DNA of 64,000 bases from Plotosus lineatus (taxonomy: Eukaryota; Chordata; Actinopteri; Siluriformes; Plotosidae). Below are positions 55,020 to 64,000 of the stretch, piece after piece. Within the stretch, counting starts at the first letter, position 1. Each line of letters begins with the position of its first letter. The translations under genes were made by a program, and so were the position numbers. Below the pieces are notes generated by a model. The model did not search any database and was not told the origin of the DNA. It saw nothing but the letters and a program-made list of their open reading frames with translations. The DNA is taken from contig CM045735.1 of the NCBI GenBank assembly GCA_024760905.1, positions 7,289,661 to 7,353,660 of the forward strand, in the 5' to 3' direction.

Positions 55020-55905
55020 TAGCTTTTTGTCTCACCGTAGCTTTGTACCTCACCATAGCTTTGTACCTCACCATAGCTTGGTATCTCACCATAGCTTTGT
55101 ATCTCACCATAGCTTTGTACCTCACCATAGCTTTGTACCTCACCATTGCTTCGTACCTCATCATAGCTTTGTACCTCACCATAGCTTTGTATCTCACCAT
55201 AGCTTTGTATGTCACCATAGCTTTGTATTGCACCACAGCTTTGTATCTCACCATAGCTTTGTACCTCACCACAGCTTTGTATCTCACCATAGCTTTGGAC
55301 CTCACCATAGCTTTGGACCTCACCATAGCTTTGAACCTCACCATAGCTTTGCACCTCACCATAGCTTTGTATCTCACCATAGCTTTGTACCTCACCATAG
55401 CTTTGTATCTCACCATAGCTTTGTACCTCACCATAGCTTTGTATCTCACCATAGCTTTGTACCTCACTATAGCTTTGTATCTTACCATAGCTTTGTACCT
55501 CACCATAGATTTGTACCTCACCATAGCTTTGTATCTCACCATAGCTTTGTATTGCACCATAGCTTTGTACCTCACCATAGCTTTGTACCTCACCATAGCT
55601 TTGTACCTCACCACAGCCTTGTATCTCACCATAGCTTTGTATCTCACCATAGCTTTGTACCTCACCATAGCTTTGTATCTCACCATAGCTTTGTACCTCA
55701 CCATAGCTTTGTATCTCACCATAGCTTTGTATCTCACCATAGCTTTGTACCTCACCATATCTTTGTACCTCACTATAGCTTTGTATCTTACCATATCTTT
55801 GCACCTCACCATAGCTTTGTATCTCACCATAGCTTTCCATCTCACCATAGCTTTGTACCTCACCATAGCTTTGTATCTCACCATAAGTTTGTGCCTCAAC
55901 ATACC
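55020..55905. repeat. 18-bp minisatellite, about 49 units
   Basis: Unit CTCACCATAGCTTTGTAC with mainly C/T variation at one site (GTACCT or GTATCT). Because 18 is divisible by three and the unit has no stop in several frames, long frames appear on both strands (hexapeptide VPHHSF repeats on plus, SYGEVQ on minus). They are repeat artefacts, not genes. Confidence 0.97.
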
Positions 55906-55969
55906 TCAGTTTTGTCCAGTGCTCAGCTCAAGATGAATTAATAAATGTATGAGTCTAATTATGTCTAAT

Positions 55970-56270
55970 TATCAAATCCTAATTATGGTCGCTGGGAAGC
56001 TGGCTTCCATCTTAGTCGTCTCCGGGTGAAACCAAGGTACGCCCTGGGTAGCTGACGAGCCCATCACAGGGCCAACACCCACACATCCACGCACACTCAC
56101 ATCTAGAGGCGATATGGAACAGACAATTAGCCTCCTAGTCTTTGGACTGCGGGAGGAAATCAGAGGAAACCCATGCAGAACATGCGCACTCCATACAGAA
56201 ACACTCAAGCCTGGGAATCAAGCCTAGGCCTTCTTGCTGTGACTTGGACATGCTAACCAGTGTGATACCA
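55970..56270 (-). mobile_element. SINE-B
   Basis: AATCCTAATTATGGTCGCTG, AGCCCATCACAGGGCC, TCTTTGGACTGCGGGAGG and GCCTTCTTGCTGTGAC. Confidence 0.82.
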
Positions 56271-56311
56271 TATTATCTCATTCCAAGACTCTTATTCACA
56301 ATACACTCATA

Positions 56312-56412
56312 ATTCTTCTTATTTTCCTTTCAGCTGTTCCCTTCAGGAGTCTCCACAGCGAATCATCTGCCTCCATCTCACCCTTCTTCTCTTACGCCAA
56401 CTACCTTCATGT
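56312..56412 (-). mobile_element. RTE-like LINE 3' stub, about 100 bp
   Basis: TTTCAGCTGTTCCCTTCAGG, AGCGAATCATCTGCCTCC and ACCTTCATGT: a very short 3' end, directly before a longer one in the same orientation. Confidence 0.82.
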
Positions 56413-56442
56413 ACCTCACAACAGTAGCCTGGTGGCCCATCC

Positions 56443-56803
56443 CAAATCTTCTTCCTCTTTTCCTTTCGGCTGTTCCCTTCAGGGGTCGCCACAGCGAATC
56501 ATCCACCTCGATCTCACCCTATCCTCTCCGTCTTCTTCTCTTACACCAACTACCTTCATGTCCTCCGCCACCACATCCATAAATCTCCTCTTTGGTCTTC
56601 CTCTAGGCCTTCTGCCAGGTAGTTCCAACCTCAGCATCCTACTACCAATATACTCACTATCCCTCCTCTGTACATGTCCAAACCATCTCAATCTAGCCTC
56701 TCTGACTTTGTCTCCAAAATTTCTTACTTGTGCTGTCCCTCTGATGTACTCAATCCTGATCCTATCCATCCTCGTTACTCTCAAAGAGAACCTCAACATA
56801 ATT
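56443..56803 (-). mobile_element. RTE-like LINE 3' stub, 361 bp
   Basis: Minus-strand open frame MLRFSLRVTRMDRIR, LRWFGHVQRRDSEYIGSR and RPRGRPKRRFMDVV to CGDP, then GGGAACAGCCGAAAGG. 5'-truncated; no clear target-site duplication was found. Confidence 0.9.
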
Positions 56804-56994
56804 AACCACCTAAAATCTATAGCTCACAATATCCGACGTGTAATGCTTTATATTCTGACTCAGAGATGATCAATATATTTATAAACCAGCATATCACGAT
56901 TTGAACATTCATCAGATACGCCGAGTGAATATAGCGAGTAACCCGTATCGGCAAATACATAATCTTTTCTGAAGAATTGAATGATTATGATAGC

Positions 56995-56999
<5 letters not shown>

Positions 57000-57080
<81 letters not shown>
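57000..57080. repeat. (TG)n microsatellite
   Basis: TG run with one TATATG break. The plus-strand Cys-Val frames here are artefacts. Confidence 0.96.
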
Positions 57081-57081
<1 letters not shown>

Positions 57082-57084
57082 CAC

Positions 57085-57374
57085 GAAAAGCCTGTATGGG
57101 GAGGGTCCTGGGCTTGAGTCCTGTGTGGAGTTCTTCTCCCAAGTTTACCTGGGTTTCAACTGGGCACTCCTGTTTCCTCCCACAGTCCAAAGACATACAC
57201 ATCAGGCAGATGTGCTGTTCCAAATTGCTTATGGGTGTGGAGGTGAGTGTGAATGGTGGCGTGTGTTGCCCTATAGTGGTGTGTCAAGCTGTTCAAGGTG
57301 TACCTTGCCTTCACCCAGTGTCAGCTGAGATGGGCTCCAACCTTCCCTCAACCCTAGTATGATTAATTGAAGTA
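57085..57374 (+). mobile_element. SINE-B, 5' end replaced by the TG tract
   Basis: GGTCCTGGGCTTGAGTCC, CTCCCACAGTCCAAAGACAT, CACCCAGTGTCAGCTGAG and CCCTCAACCCTAGTATGATT. Confidence 0.78.
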
Positions 57375-58084
57375 AGAGTTTGTATAATGCAGCCATACAT
57401 GAAGAACTATTATAATAAATATGGGGCATATTATACTAAAGGCCTATTTATCAGATGTAGTGAGGGATGGAGGCTCAGACGTGGATCGTGGATTGAAAAT
57501 GCACCGCTTTATTCATCTGAAAGTTACGATTACGGAACATGTGGAAAACAAGGCAAAACGTCATGGGACAGGAACAGGGCACAAACTAGAGCGACCTCAC
57601 GGTGGAGCTCTTCGTGAATTCTGTGGATTCCCCTGAGGAACATTAGAAAACATCCCGCATTCAATAACTTCATGCACCTCACGAGGTGTTACATCACACA
57701 CCGGAAGATGGAGAAGGTAAAATAATGAGTACTGAGACAGTCAGCTGCTTTACAGTTGTTCAGGTAAACAGAGACACGAATCATTCCTGACTGGAAGTGT
57801 TGTGTGTGACAAGTTTAATTACGATGTCGGGTCATAGTGTATAGCTATTTTAATACCGGATCGATTTAATCGTTTAAAAATCAATACTGGACTGAATTAC
57901 AACAGTCTCTGTCCATAGTAAATAAATAAATAAATAAATAAATTCACATAAGGGAAGTATTTGCTTATTTTTCAGGTTGTTGTCCACATTGTTCTTGCCA
58001 TCAGCTTCACTGAATAGCAGTCATGAAAAAAAAACATCCCACTTGACCACCACCTCCGGATTTTAACCAGTGATCAATTCTTCT
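57375..58084. other. intron 2 or upstream sequence, nothing recognised
   Basis: Only an (AAAT)n tract at 57920-57943 is noted. Confidence 0.45.
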
Positions 58085-58277
58085 GACAACAATTCACACT
58101 CAGAACTGCGATCAATTTGGAACAGCCAGTCATGCTCAACAGGAGCGCCTGGAGGAAACCCACGCAAGCACTGGAAGAACTCACAAACCCCAGAGCGAAA
58201 CATCGAGCCCCGGAACCAAACCCAGGACCTTCTAGCAGTGAGGCAGGTGTGCCGACCATTACGTCACCATGCCGCCC
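58085..58277 (-). mobile_element. SINE-B, head half
   Basis: CAATTTGGAACAGCCAGTC, GAGGAAACCCACGCAAGC and minus-strand head GTCACCATGCCGCCC. Confidence 0.8.
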
Positions 58278-58312
58278 TACTTAAAGACTGTACATTATGC
58301 ACATTTACAATA

Positions 58313-58555
58313 CAGGGATCCCTCGCTACTTCGCGCTTCAATTCATGCGGCTTCAGTGCATTGCGTTTTTTTTTTTTTTTTAATATTCTTTGAATTAAAA
58401 AATAAGGAAGTTAAAGAAGAATAGAGGAAAAAGGTTAAGGAAATGCCACAAAAACAAGGGTAATTATGCACACACACACACACACACCCCCCAAAAAAAA
58501 AAAACCCAAAGCCCCCCAACAAAACTACTTACATTTTTATGTGAGGTGCTCATCT

Positions 58556-58625
<70 letters not shown>

Positions 58626-58809
58626 TTTATTTACATCTTATGCATTATTTTTGAATGTTTAATTGTTATTATAAGCATTTATAGCGTTGAATATGTATTT
58701 ATTGATATTATATACACATATACATGTACGTATACATCAGTCAGGGGGGTTAATCCTACCTCGCTGGATTCAGCGGTCCCTATTAACCGCGGAAAGTGAG
58801 GGATCCCTG
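58313..58809 (+). mobile_element. M1 pogo-like MITE, intact ends
   Basis: CAGGGATCCCTCGCTACTTC to GAAAGTGAGGGATCCCTG, TA-flanked, with a TG microsatellite at 58558-58622 in the core. Confidence 0.93.
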
Positions 58810-59082
58810 TATACTGTAATCTCTTAAAAACATTATGATTAATTTAAAGTGAATTAAGCCCGAACTCCATAAAAGCTTCATGCATAGTTTATGTCCGCAC
58901 CCATCAATGCAGCTATGTTTAATGATACCATTTTTGTTAAAAAAAGAAAAAAATAAATAAATTCTCAGATCGGGTGGTGCTACCGTCCTGGGACAAAACT
59001 GAAATTTAAGAAACTGTATACGCAGGAGTGTTGTGCCTGAAATCAACTGGGATATATATATATATATATCATGCCTTCATGT

Positions 59083-59427
59083 GGGCAGTGGTGGCCTTAT
59101 GGTAAGAGGTGCTGGATCGCTGATCCTAAGGTTGGGGGTTCGAGTCCCACTCTCCACTAGGTTATCAAAGGCGGGCCATGTCTCTCACTGTCCATGGTGA
59201 GAGGTTCATGTAAAAGAACCATTGCTGACCTTCGTCAAGAGTAGCTGCATAGCCATTAGCGTGTTTCTGCCCCTTGCTAAAGGGTTGTGTCAGGAAGGGC
59301 ATCCGATGTGAAAACCTACGCCAAATCAAACGTACGAGTCATTATTATGACTTCTATGAAGATGGAGGCAGATTCAGTGTGGCGACCCCTGAGAAAAAAG
59401 AAACAGCCGAAAGGAAAAGAAGAACAC
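59083..59427 (+). mobile_element. SINE-A variant with RTE-like tail (second copy)
   Basis: GGGCAGTGGTGGCCTTATGG head, GGTTCGAGTCCC B box, SINE-A body, then TTGTGTCAGGAAGGGCATCC and GTGGCGACCCCTGAG, with GCCGAAAGGAAAAGAAGAA. A 13-bp duplication CATGCCTTCATGT flanks it (59070-59082, 59428-59440). Confidence 0.94.
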
Positions 59428-59889
59428 CATGCCTTCATGTAAATGAGCAGACGCCTGTATGTAAATTTAATATAGTATTATAGTAGAGATGTACCTCGTT
59501 TTATAATATTTAGCGGGTCGGCTGTTTATACTGTAGATTTTGTCAATAAAGTCCCCACTACTGTAGGTCCAGTAACAGAAATGTTATTATTATTATTTTT
59601 ACTACCTCAGTACCAATTTCTTACTGTATTGTGATTGGACCACTACCGCACTTTTTACATTTTCAAAGTTCAACCACATCCTCGGCATCCATGGAGACCA
59701 TATCGCATCATTTTTGGTTTCTGGCACGTTACTACGTGCCCCTACTGCGTCCACCCAGTTTTGTAAGAATATAGTGGGAACATATCTGGGTGTCTCAGAG
59801 GTTTGTTTTATATCATGCTAATGTGAATACACATGCTAACGACGGCCTATCACGGTGCTTCTCTTCGGATGCAATATTTTGATTGGCTC
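59428..59889. other. intronic sequence, nothing recognised
   Basis: AT-rich with (TTA)n at 59585-59598. Confidence 0.4.
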
Positions 59890-60610
59890 TAAGTCACTAT
59901 CCGAGTTACGACATAAGCGAGTTACGACCACCCGTACTTACGACCACGTCTAGTAGATGCCTATTATGACTTTACTGTGTATGTCCGGCAGCGCAGCGCA
60001 TAAGATATTTGTGGCAGCGCAGCATCCCAGCATCTCACACTCACAGCATTCTACCGCTGGACTCAGTGAGTAGATACCGTCGCAGTAACGTCTCTTTTAC
60101 AGTACAATTTTACATTCATTTACTGTACACCGTTACCATGGCCCCCAAGAGCAAGTCCGATTCATCAGATGGCGACTCAACCAAGAAAGCAAGGAAAGCA
60201 CTGTTGTCAGAGATGAAGATGAAAGTGAAAGTGAGATCTCCGGCTCTCCCACTCCACGATGTCTACAATCTTGAAGGACAAGGACCGCATTAAGGAAGCG
60301 GTGAAAGCAGCCGCCCCGATTAAGTCGACTATCATCACAAAACAGCGTGAAGGACCCATTGCAGAGATGGAAAAGTTGCTATACACGTGGTTGGAAGATA
60401 ATAGGTGAAGGAATGTGAAAGCGATGTTGCGAGCAATGCAAAGTAACGCTACATGTTTATTTTGCATGTTGAAAGAACGTGCAGGTGAAGAATACGCTTC
60501 GCATGAATTCATAATGAGTTTGGGTGGTTTTGGTTTCGTTGTGTTAAATATCCGACTTACGACTGGTTGGTCGGAACCGATCTAGATCGTAACTCGGATC
60601 GTGAGTGTAT
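59890..60610 (+). mobile_element. M8 pogo/Tigger-like element, internally deleted
   Basis: Ends with CACTATCCGAGTTACGACAT and, inverted, ATCGTAACTCGGATCGTGAG. Adjacent GAGTTACGACCACCCG is typical of Tigger-type subterminal DNA. It contains the N-terminal transposase remnant at 60138-60540. Confidence 0.75.
60138..60540 (+). pseudogene. CENP-B-like (Tigger) transposase N-terminal remnant
   Basis: ATG at 60138 begins MAPKSKSDSSDGDSTKKARK. After a frameshift near 60240, TILKDKDRIKEAVKAAA follows, then EMEKLLYTWLEDNR, a stop, and NVKAMLRAMQSNA with LKERAGEEYASHEFIMS. The order (psq HTH, then ExMEKLLxxWxxD and EEFxxSxGWF-like) matches Tigger DNA-binding domains. The catalytic domain is missing. 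Confidence 0.8.
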
Positions 60611-61369
60611 TGTATTAATCCTTCAAAGGAAATTTTGGCTGTGCATTAAACCCATCCAATGTGGGCACACACGTGGAGCAGTGGATTTGTCACACATGGC
60701 GGTGCATGGAGAGCAGTTTCGAGTCAGGAAACCTTGCTCATTGGCACTTCAGCCAAAGTGAGGAAACTGGAGCGAGGAAGCGAAGGTCCAGCTCAATTCT
60801 CCACCACTCATTTTTCCTGCTGGTCTATAGGTTTCTAACCCTCTTCTCTCACCATTAGAACCATTTTCCACCACAGCTGCCTAGGTTTCTCACCGCTAAG
60901 TAACAAGAACATTTACGGAATTGATTACTAATTAACCGCCTTCTTATGATTGTATCCGGTTCCCACACGGCATTATTGTGTTAGTTAAAGCAGCTCTCCG
61001 CAAGCTAGAGCATTTCATTCATTTCATGCTATTAGTGAAGGACAGAGGTCATTCAGCCCCTCAGAGATGCACAACCAAACGCAAGGCAAATCTCCAGCTG
61101 CTTTTATCATCCCCGGAGGTCAGTTTCCTAGTGACCAACCACATCAGGCTCATGAAAACCCCTGTCCTACACAGTGACGCCTCTTGAGCTAAAGTATAAT
61201 GTACAAAGCGAAGTCAGACCTCACTGCCTGACAGGGGTTTATTTTAAAACCTGGAATGGTTCGAAGTCCTTGCTCAAGGCTGTACAGCTGATCCAAGCCT
61301 GGAGATGTGTAAAAATGAGATCAGGACAGACACCAGGCTTCAAATTACATTTCGTACAAATTCCAAATT
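60611..61369. other. intronic sequence, nothing recognised
   Basis: No repeat family or exon recognised. Confidence 0.4.
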
Positions 61370-61687
61370 CATTCTTTCATTTTCTGAACCACTTAATCCT
61401 AATTAGGGTCGTGTGGAGGCTGATGCCCATCTCAGCCGACTCTGGTTGAGCACTGTGTACACCCTGGACAGACAGCACACCAGGCCATTTCAGGGTAGAC
61501 ACTCTTGACGAAAGTCAGCAATGGTTCTTTTACACACCTCTCACACGCAGACGCAGACAGTGAGCCACATAGCCAACCTTTGATAACCCAGTCAGCTGCA
61601 GTGGGGGGGGGGGGGGCAGCAATGACAATCCAGTGATGGTGGGGCTTGAACCTTTGACCTTCTGATGAGTAATCCAGAGCCCCACCC
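61370..61687 (-). mobile_element. SINE-A, full length
   Basis: ATTCTTTCATTTTCTGAACC, AATCCTAATTAGGGTCGTG, CAGCCGACTCTGG, TTTGATAACCCAGTCAGC and a G-run. The minus-strand head is diverged. Confidence 0.82.
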
Positions 61688-62262
61688 CAAATCCCAATTC
61701 AAGCACTAATGTTGTCTTTTGGTAGGTCTGCTGATATCACACAGGTAGAACCCTCTCAATACCTCCATGTAATCCACACAGACAACATACAAAAGTCCTT
61801 TTGTTCTGAGGCTTGGTTTGATGAAAGCTGACTCAATGGGTCTCTTTGGAGCCTGGCTGATTGACATGCTGCAGACATTTGGCCTGGCTGCCTGTCAGTG
61901 TGAGGAAAAGGCTGATCTTTGGAAGAACAATGGGCTGAGGGGGTTTGATCACATGAGCACTGAGCAGCCTCTCCTTCACCCTCACACTATCGAGGCTTCA
62001 CTGTGTCGTTCATGTTTGAAATATGGCTGCACATATACAACACGCTGCACATATCTGATCACTGAAATCAATTGAATGCAACACGATTTCTAGTCTTCGG
62101 TACAGAAATACAGAAAAACTCAATAAAAGACGTCTGTAAAATCATAAAAATATCTGAAGTTTGAGGAAATAATCCTTTTCAATAGAGTCTATGCAATGAA
62201 TTATTTACAGGATTATAATATAGAATTTTATTTAGAATTTTAAAGTATTACAATTTCCTTTA
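61688..62262. other. intronic sequence, nothing recognised
   Basis: No repeat family recognised. Confidence 0.4.
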
Positions 62263-62474
62263 CAGTGATCCTTCGCTACTTCACGATTCAGTTCCCGTAG
62301 CTTCAGTGCATCGTGGGTTTTTCAAAAACATTTATCAAAAAATTTTAAAAATAAGGAAATTACGGAAAAATAGGGAAAAGTAAAGGAAAATGCCGCAAAA
62401 CAAGGCCAATTATGCAAAAAAAAAACAAATAAAAACAAACAAACAAACAAAAAAGAATCCCCCCAACAAAACTA

Positions 62475-63094
62475 CAGTGGTACCTCATCTTACGAAATTA
62501 ATCCATTCAAGAGCCTTTTTCATAACCTCGATTTTTCATAAGTAGAACCACATTTTATATGTAAAACGCGTGATTAGTTCCAAGGCCCCAATACTACCCT
62601 TTAAAAATGATAAAAGCATTCCTTTTAAGATACTTACTTCGTGTTGACCATGTCTTCTTAGCAGAGTTATAATCTTACAAATGTTTATGCAAGGTTAAAA
62701 GCCTGAGCCAAAAAATAAAGTTGCAGTGAGCACACTCGAAAAACTCATGAAACAAGCTGCTGCTCAAGGGAGCTGCATCATCCCTCCTAGCCAATGGGAG
62801 GCCAGCGGGTCGGGATGTTGGGAGCTAGCCAATGGGAGGGAGCTGCGTCATCCCTCCTAGCCAATGGGAGGCCAGCGAGGCGAGATGTTGGGAGACAGCC
62901 GATGTGAGAGCAACTCTTGCAGTTTGAATGTTTGACTGACGTATTTTAATGTTTGAATGGTGCGTTTGAATGTTTGAATGGCACGTTTCGTAAAGAGAAC
63001 TTGTTTCGTATACAGAGACAAAAAATTTAGGAAAATGTTTTTCGTAAACTGGATTTTTCGTTTTCTGGGACTATCGTAACGACAGGTACCACTG
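62475..63094 (+). mobile_element. M2 pogo/Tigger-like MITE nested in M1, 620 bp
   Basis: CAGTGGTACCTCATCTTACG to GGTACCACTG with TA duplicated on both sides. AGCCAATGGGAGG occurs three times. Confidence 0.92.
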
Positions 63095-63226
63095 TACTTG
63101 CATTTTTATGTGAAGGGTGCGCATCTGTGTATATGCACGTGCATCTGAGTGTGTGCGTGCGCATCTGTATGTGTGTGTGTGTGTGTGTGTGTGCACGCAT
63201 ATCTGTCTGTGTGTGCGTCTGGGTGC

Positions 63227-63230
<4 letters not shown>

Positions 63231-63291
<61 letters not shown>
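63231..63291. repeat. (TG)n microsatellite
   Basis: Long TG run in M1; related TG-rich sequence spans 63150-63230. Confidence 0.96.
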
Positions 63292-63295
<4 letters not shown>

Positions 63296-63691
63296 CATAA
63301 ACAAATTATAAATATTTAAAAAAAATGTAATATAATCTATAGCATTGAATATGTATTTATTTAGATTATATACACATGTATACATAATACAAACCCCAAA
63401 CAAACAAAAACAACAACAAAAAAAAAACAACCTATCAAAACTACTAACATTTTTATGTGAGGTGCGTGTTTGTATGTGTGTGTATTTATATTTTATTTAA
63501 ATCTTATAGATTATTTTGGAATGTTTAGTTGTTATTATAAGCATTTATAGCATTGCACATGTATTTATTGATATTATATACACATATATATGTACGTATA
63601 CATCAGTCAGGGGGGGGGGTCTTCACGGAAATTGATGGTCGCACGGGGGGGTCTCAGTCTCCATTAACCACGGAAAATGAGGGATCCCTGT

Positions 63692-63788
63692 ACGTCAGTC
63701 GGGTGGGTTGTCGATCCTACTTTGTGGAAATATGGCGCTCGTGGAGGGTCTTGATCCTCATTAACTACGAAAAGAGAAGATTCACTAT
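63692..63788 (+). mobile_element. extra M1 terminal unit
   Basis: CGTCAGTCGGGTGGGTTGTC, GATCCTACTTTGTGGAAAT and CATTAACTACGAAAAGAG repeat the last 100 bp of M1 directly after its own end. Confidence 0.75.
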
Positions 63789-63789
63789 A

Positions 63790-64000
63790 CAGTAGGTCCT
63801 TGACTATTCGCGGTTTTGCACTCACGGTTTGAGTATTCGCGGACTGCCAAGCAACTGACACGTCACTCAAATTCAGCCAATGGCTGTCCTCCTTCCTGCT
63901 GATTGGTTGAGATAATGTAACCCCCCCCTTTTTCCTCATTCGTGCATAAGTTGTCAATGAGCCTCTTTTTTTAGTGTGTTTTAATTACCAGTTAAGCTCT
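63790..64000 (+). mobile_element. M5 pogo-like MITE, running off the window
   Basis: CAGTAGGTCCTTGACTATTC, CAGCCAATGGCTG and CTGCTGATTGGTTGAG match the left part of the copy at 27944-28480. Confidence 0.85.

Larger units (their letters stand above)
62263..63690 (+). mobile_element. M1 MITE with M2 insertion and internal duplication
   Basis: Starts CAGTGATCCTTCGCTAC and ends AAATGAGGGATCCCTG, TA-flanked. M2 at 62475-63094 splits it at AAACTAC. The core occurs twice (CATTTTTATGTGA at about 63104 and 63448), each time with a TG tract and GAATATGTATTTATT-like sequence. Confidence 0.88.

Noticed and set aside
54973..55941. 322-codon plus-strand and 287-297-codon reading frames in the same place
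   Set aside because: They are translations of an 18-bp tandem repeat, open in several frames and on both strands; no gene evidence.
56912..57362. Frames of poly-Thr-His and poly-Cys-Val over 57000-57080, on both strands
   Set aside because: They translate the TG/CA microsatellite.
50892..64000. gria1 exons 1 and 2 on the minus strand upstream of exon 3
   Set aside because: I looked for the second-exon motif (GGLFPN, EHAAFRFA-type) and the signal peptide among the minus-strand frames and saw none; they probably lie beyond the window, though a short exon could be missed by eye.

Overview
This window is vertebrate nuclear DNA, most probably from a ray-finned fish; the species cannot be told from sequence alone. 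It has spliced vertebrate exons with GT-AG borders, long TG/CA and TA microsatellites, tRNA-derived SINEs of the kind common in fish, an RTE-like LINE, and many short TA-flanked DNA-transposon remnants. No operons, bacterial genes, CRISPR arrays or tRNA genes were seen.

The only host gene I can support is an AMPA-receptor subunit on the minus strand, best matched to GRIA1 (gria1). Seven consecutive coding exons are present: 50652-50891, 19685-19869, 16058-16111, 7845-8003, 5587-5754, 4788-4892 and 3422-3532. They encode most of the extracellular amino-terminal domain and the start of the ligand-binding domain. All are open and join in phase. Six of the seven have the length I expect for GRIA1, and the other is one codon shorter. 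The signal-peptide and second exons (upstream, higher coordinates) and the ligand-binding and channel exons (downstream, lower coordinates) were not found. The third intron is about 30.8 kb.

Everything else is intronic and dominated by mobile elements. (1) An RTE-like LINE: a 2.86 kb copy with endonuclease and reverse transcriptase at 41693-44549, a 5' part at 45290-45977, and 3' stubs at 21772-22085, 24097-24556 and about 56312-56803. (2) At least four SINE groups, named here SINE-A, B, C and D, plus a fragment of a fifth, E. A and B share a 3' tail, and two SINE-A copies carry the LINE tail instead. (3) TA-flanked pogo/Tigger-like families, named M1 to M9; the M2 and M8 remnants still encode CENP-B-like transposase N-termini and M3 an acidic peptide. 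(4) hAT, piggyBac and Tc1 remnants. (5) Microsatellites, an 18-bp minisatellite of about 49 units (55020-55905) and a 181-bp higher-order repeat (48585-49070).

The elements form readable insertion layers: LINE in SINE, LINE in M1, M2 in M1, M1 in M1, hAT in M3, SINE-C in M5 and SINE-C in a SINE tail. Several are confirmed by target-site duplications or by an empty paralogous site in the same window. I found no convincing new protein-coding system. The most unusual signals are the SINE-A tail exchange, the nested insertions, an M2 family rich in CCAAT boxes, and a few repeat-free blocks that could be conserved regulatory DNA of gria1.
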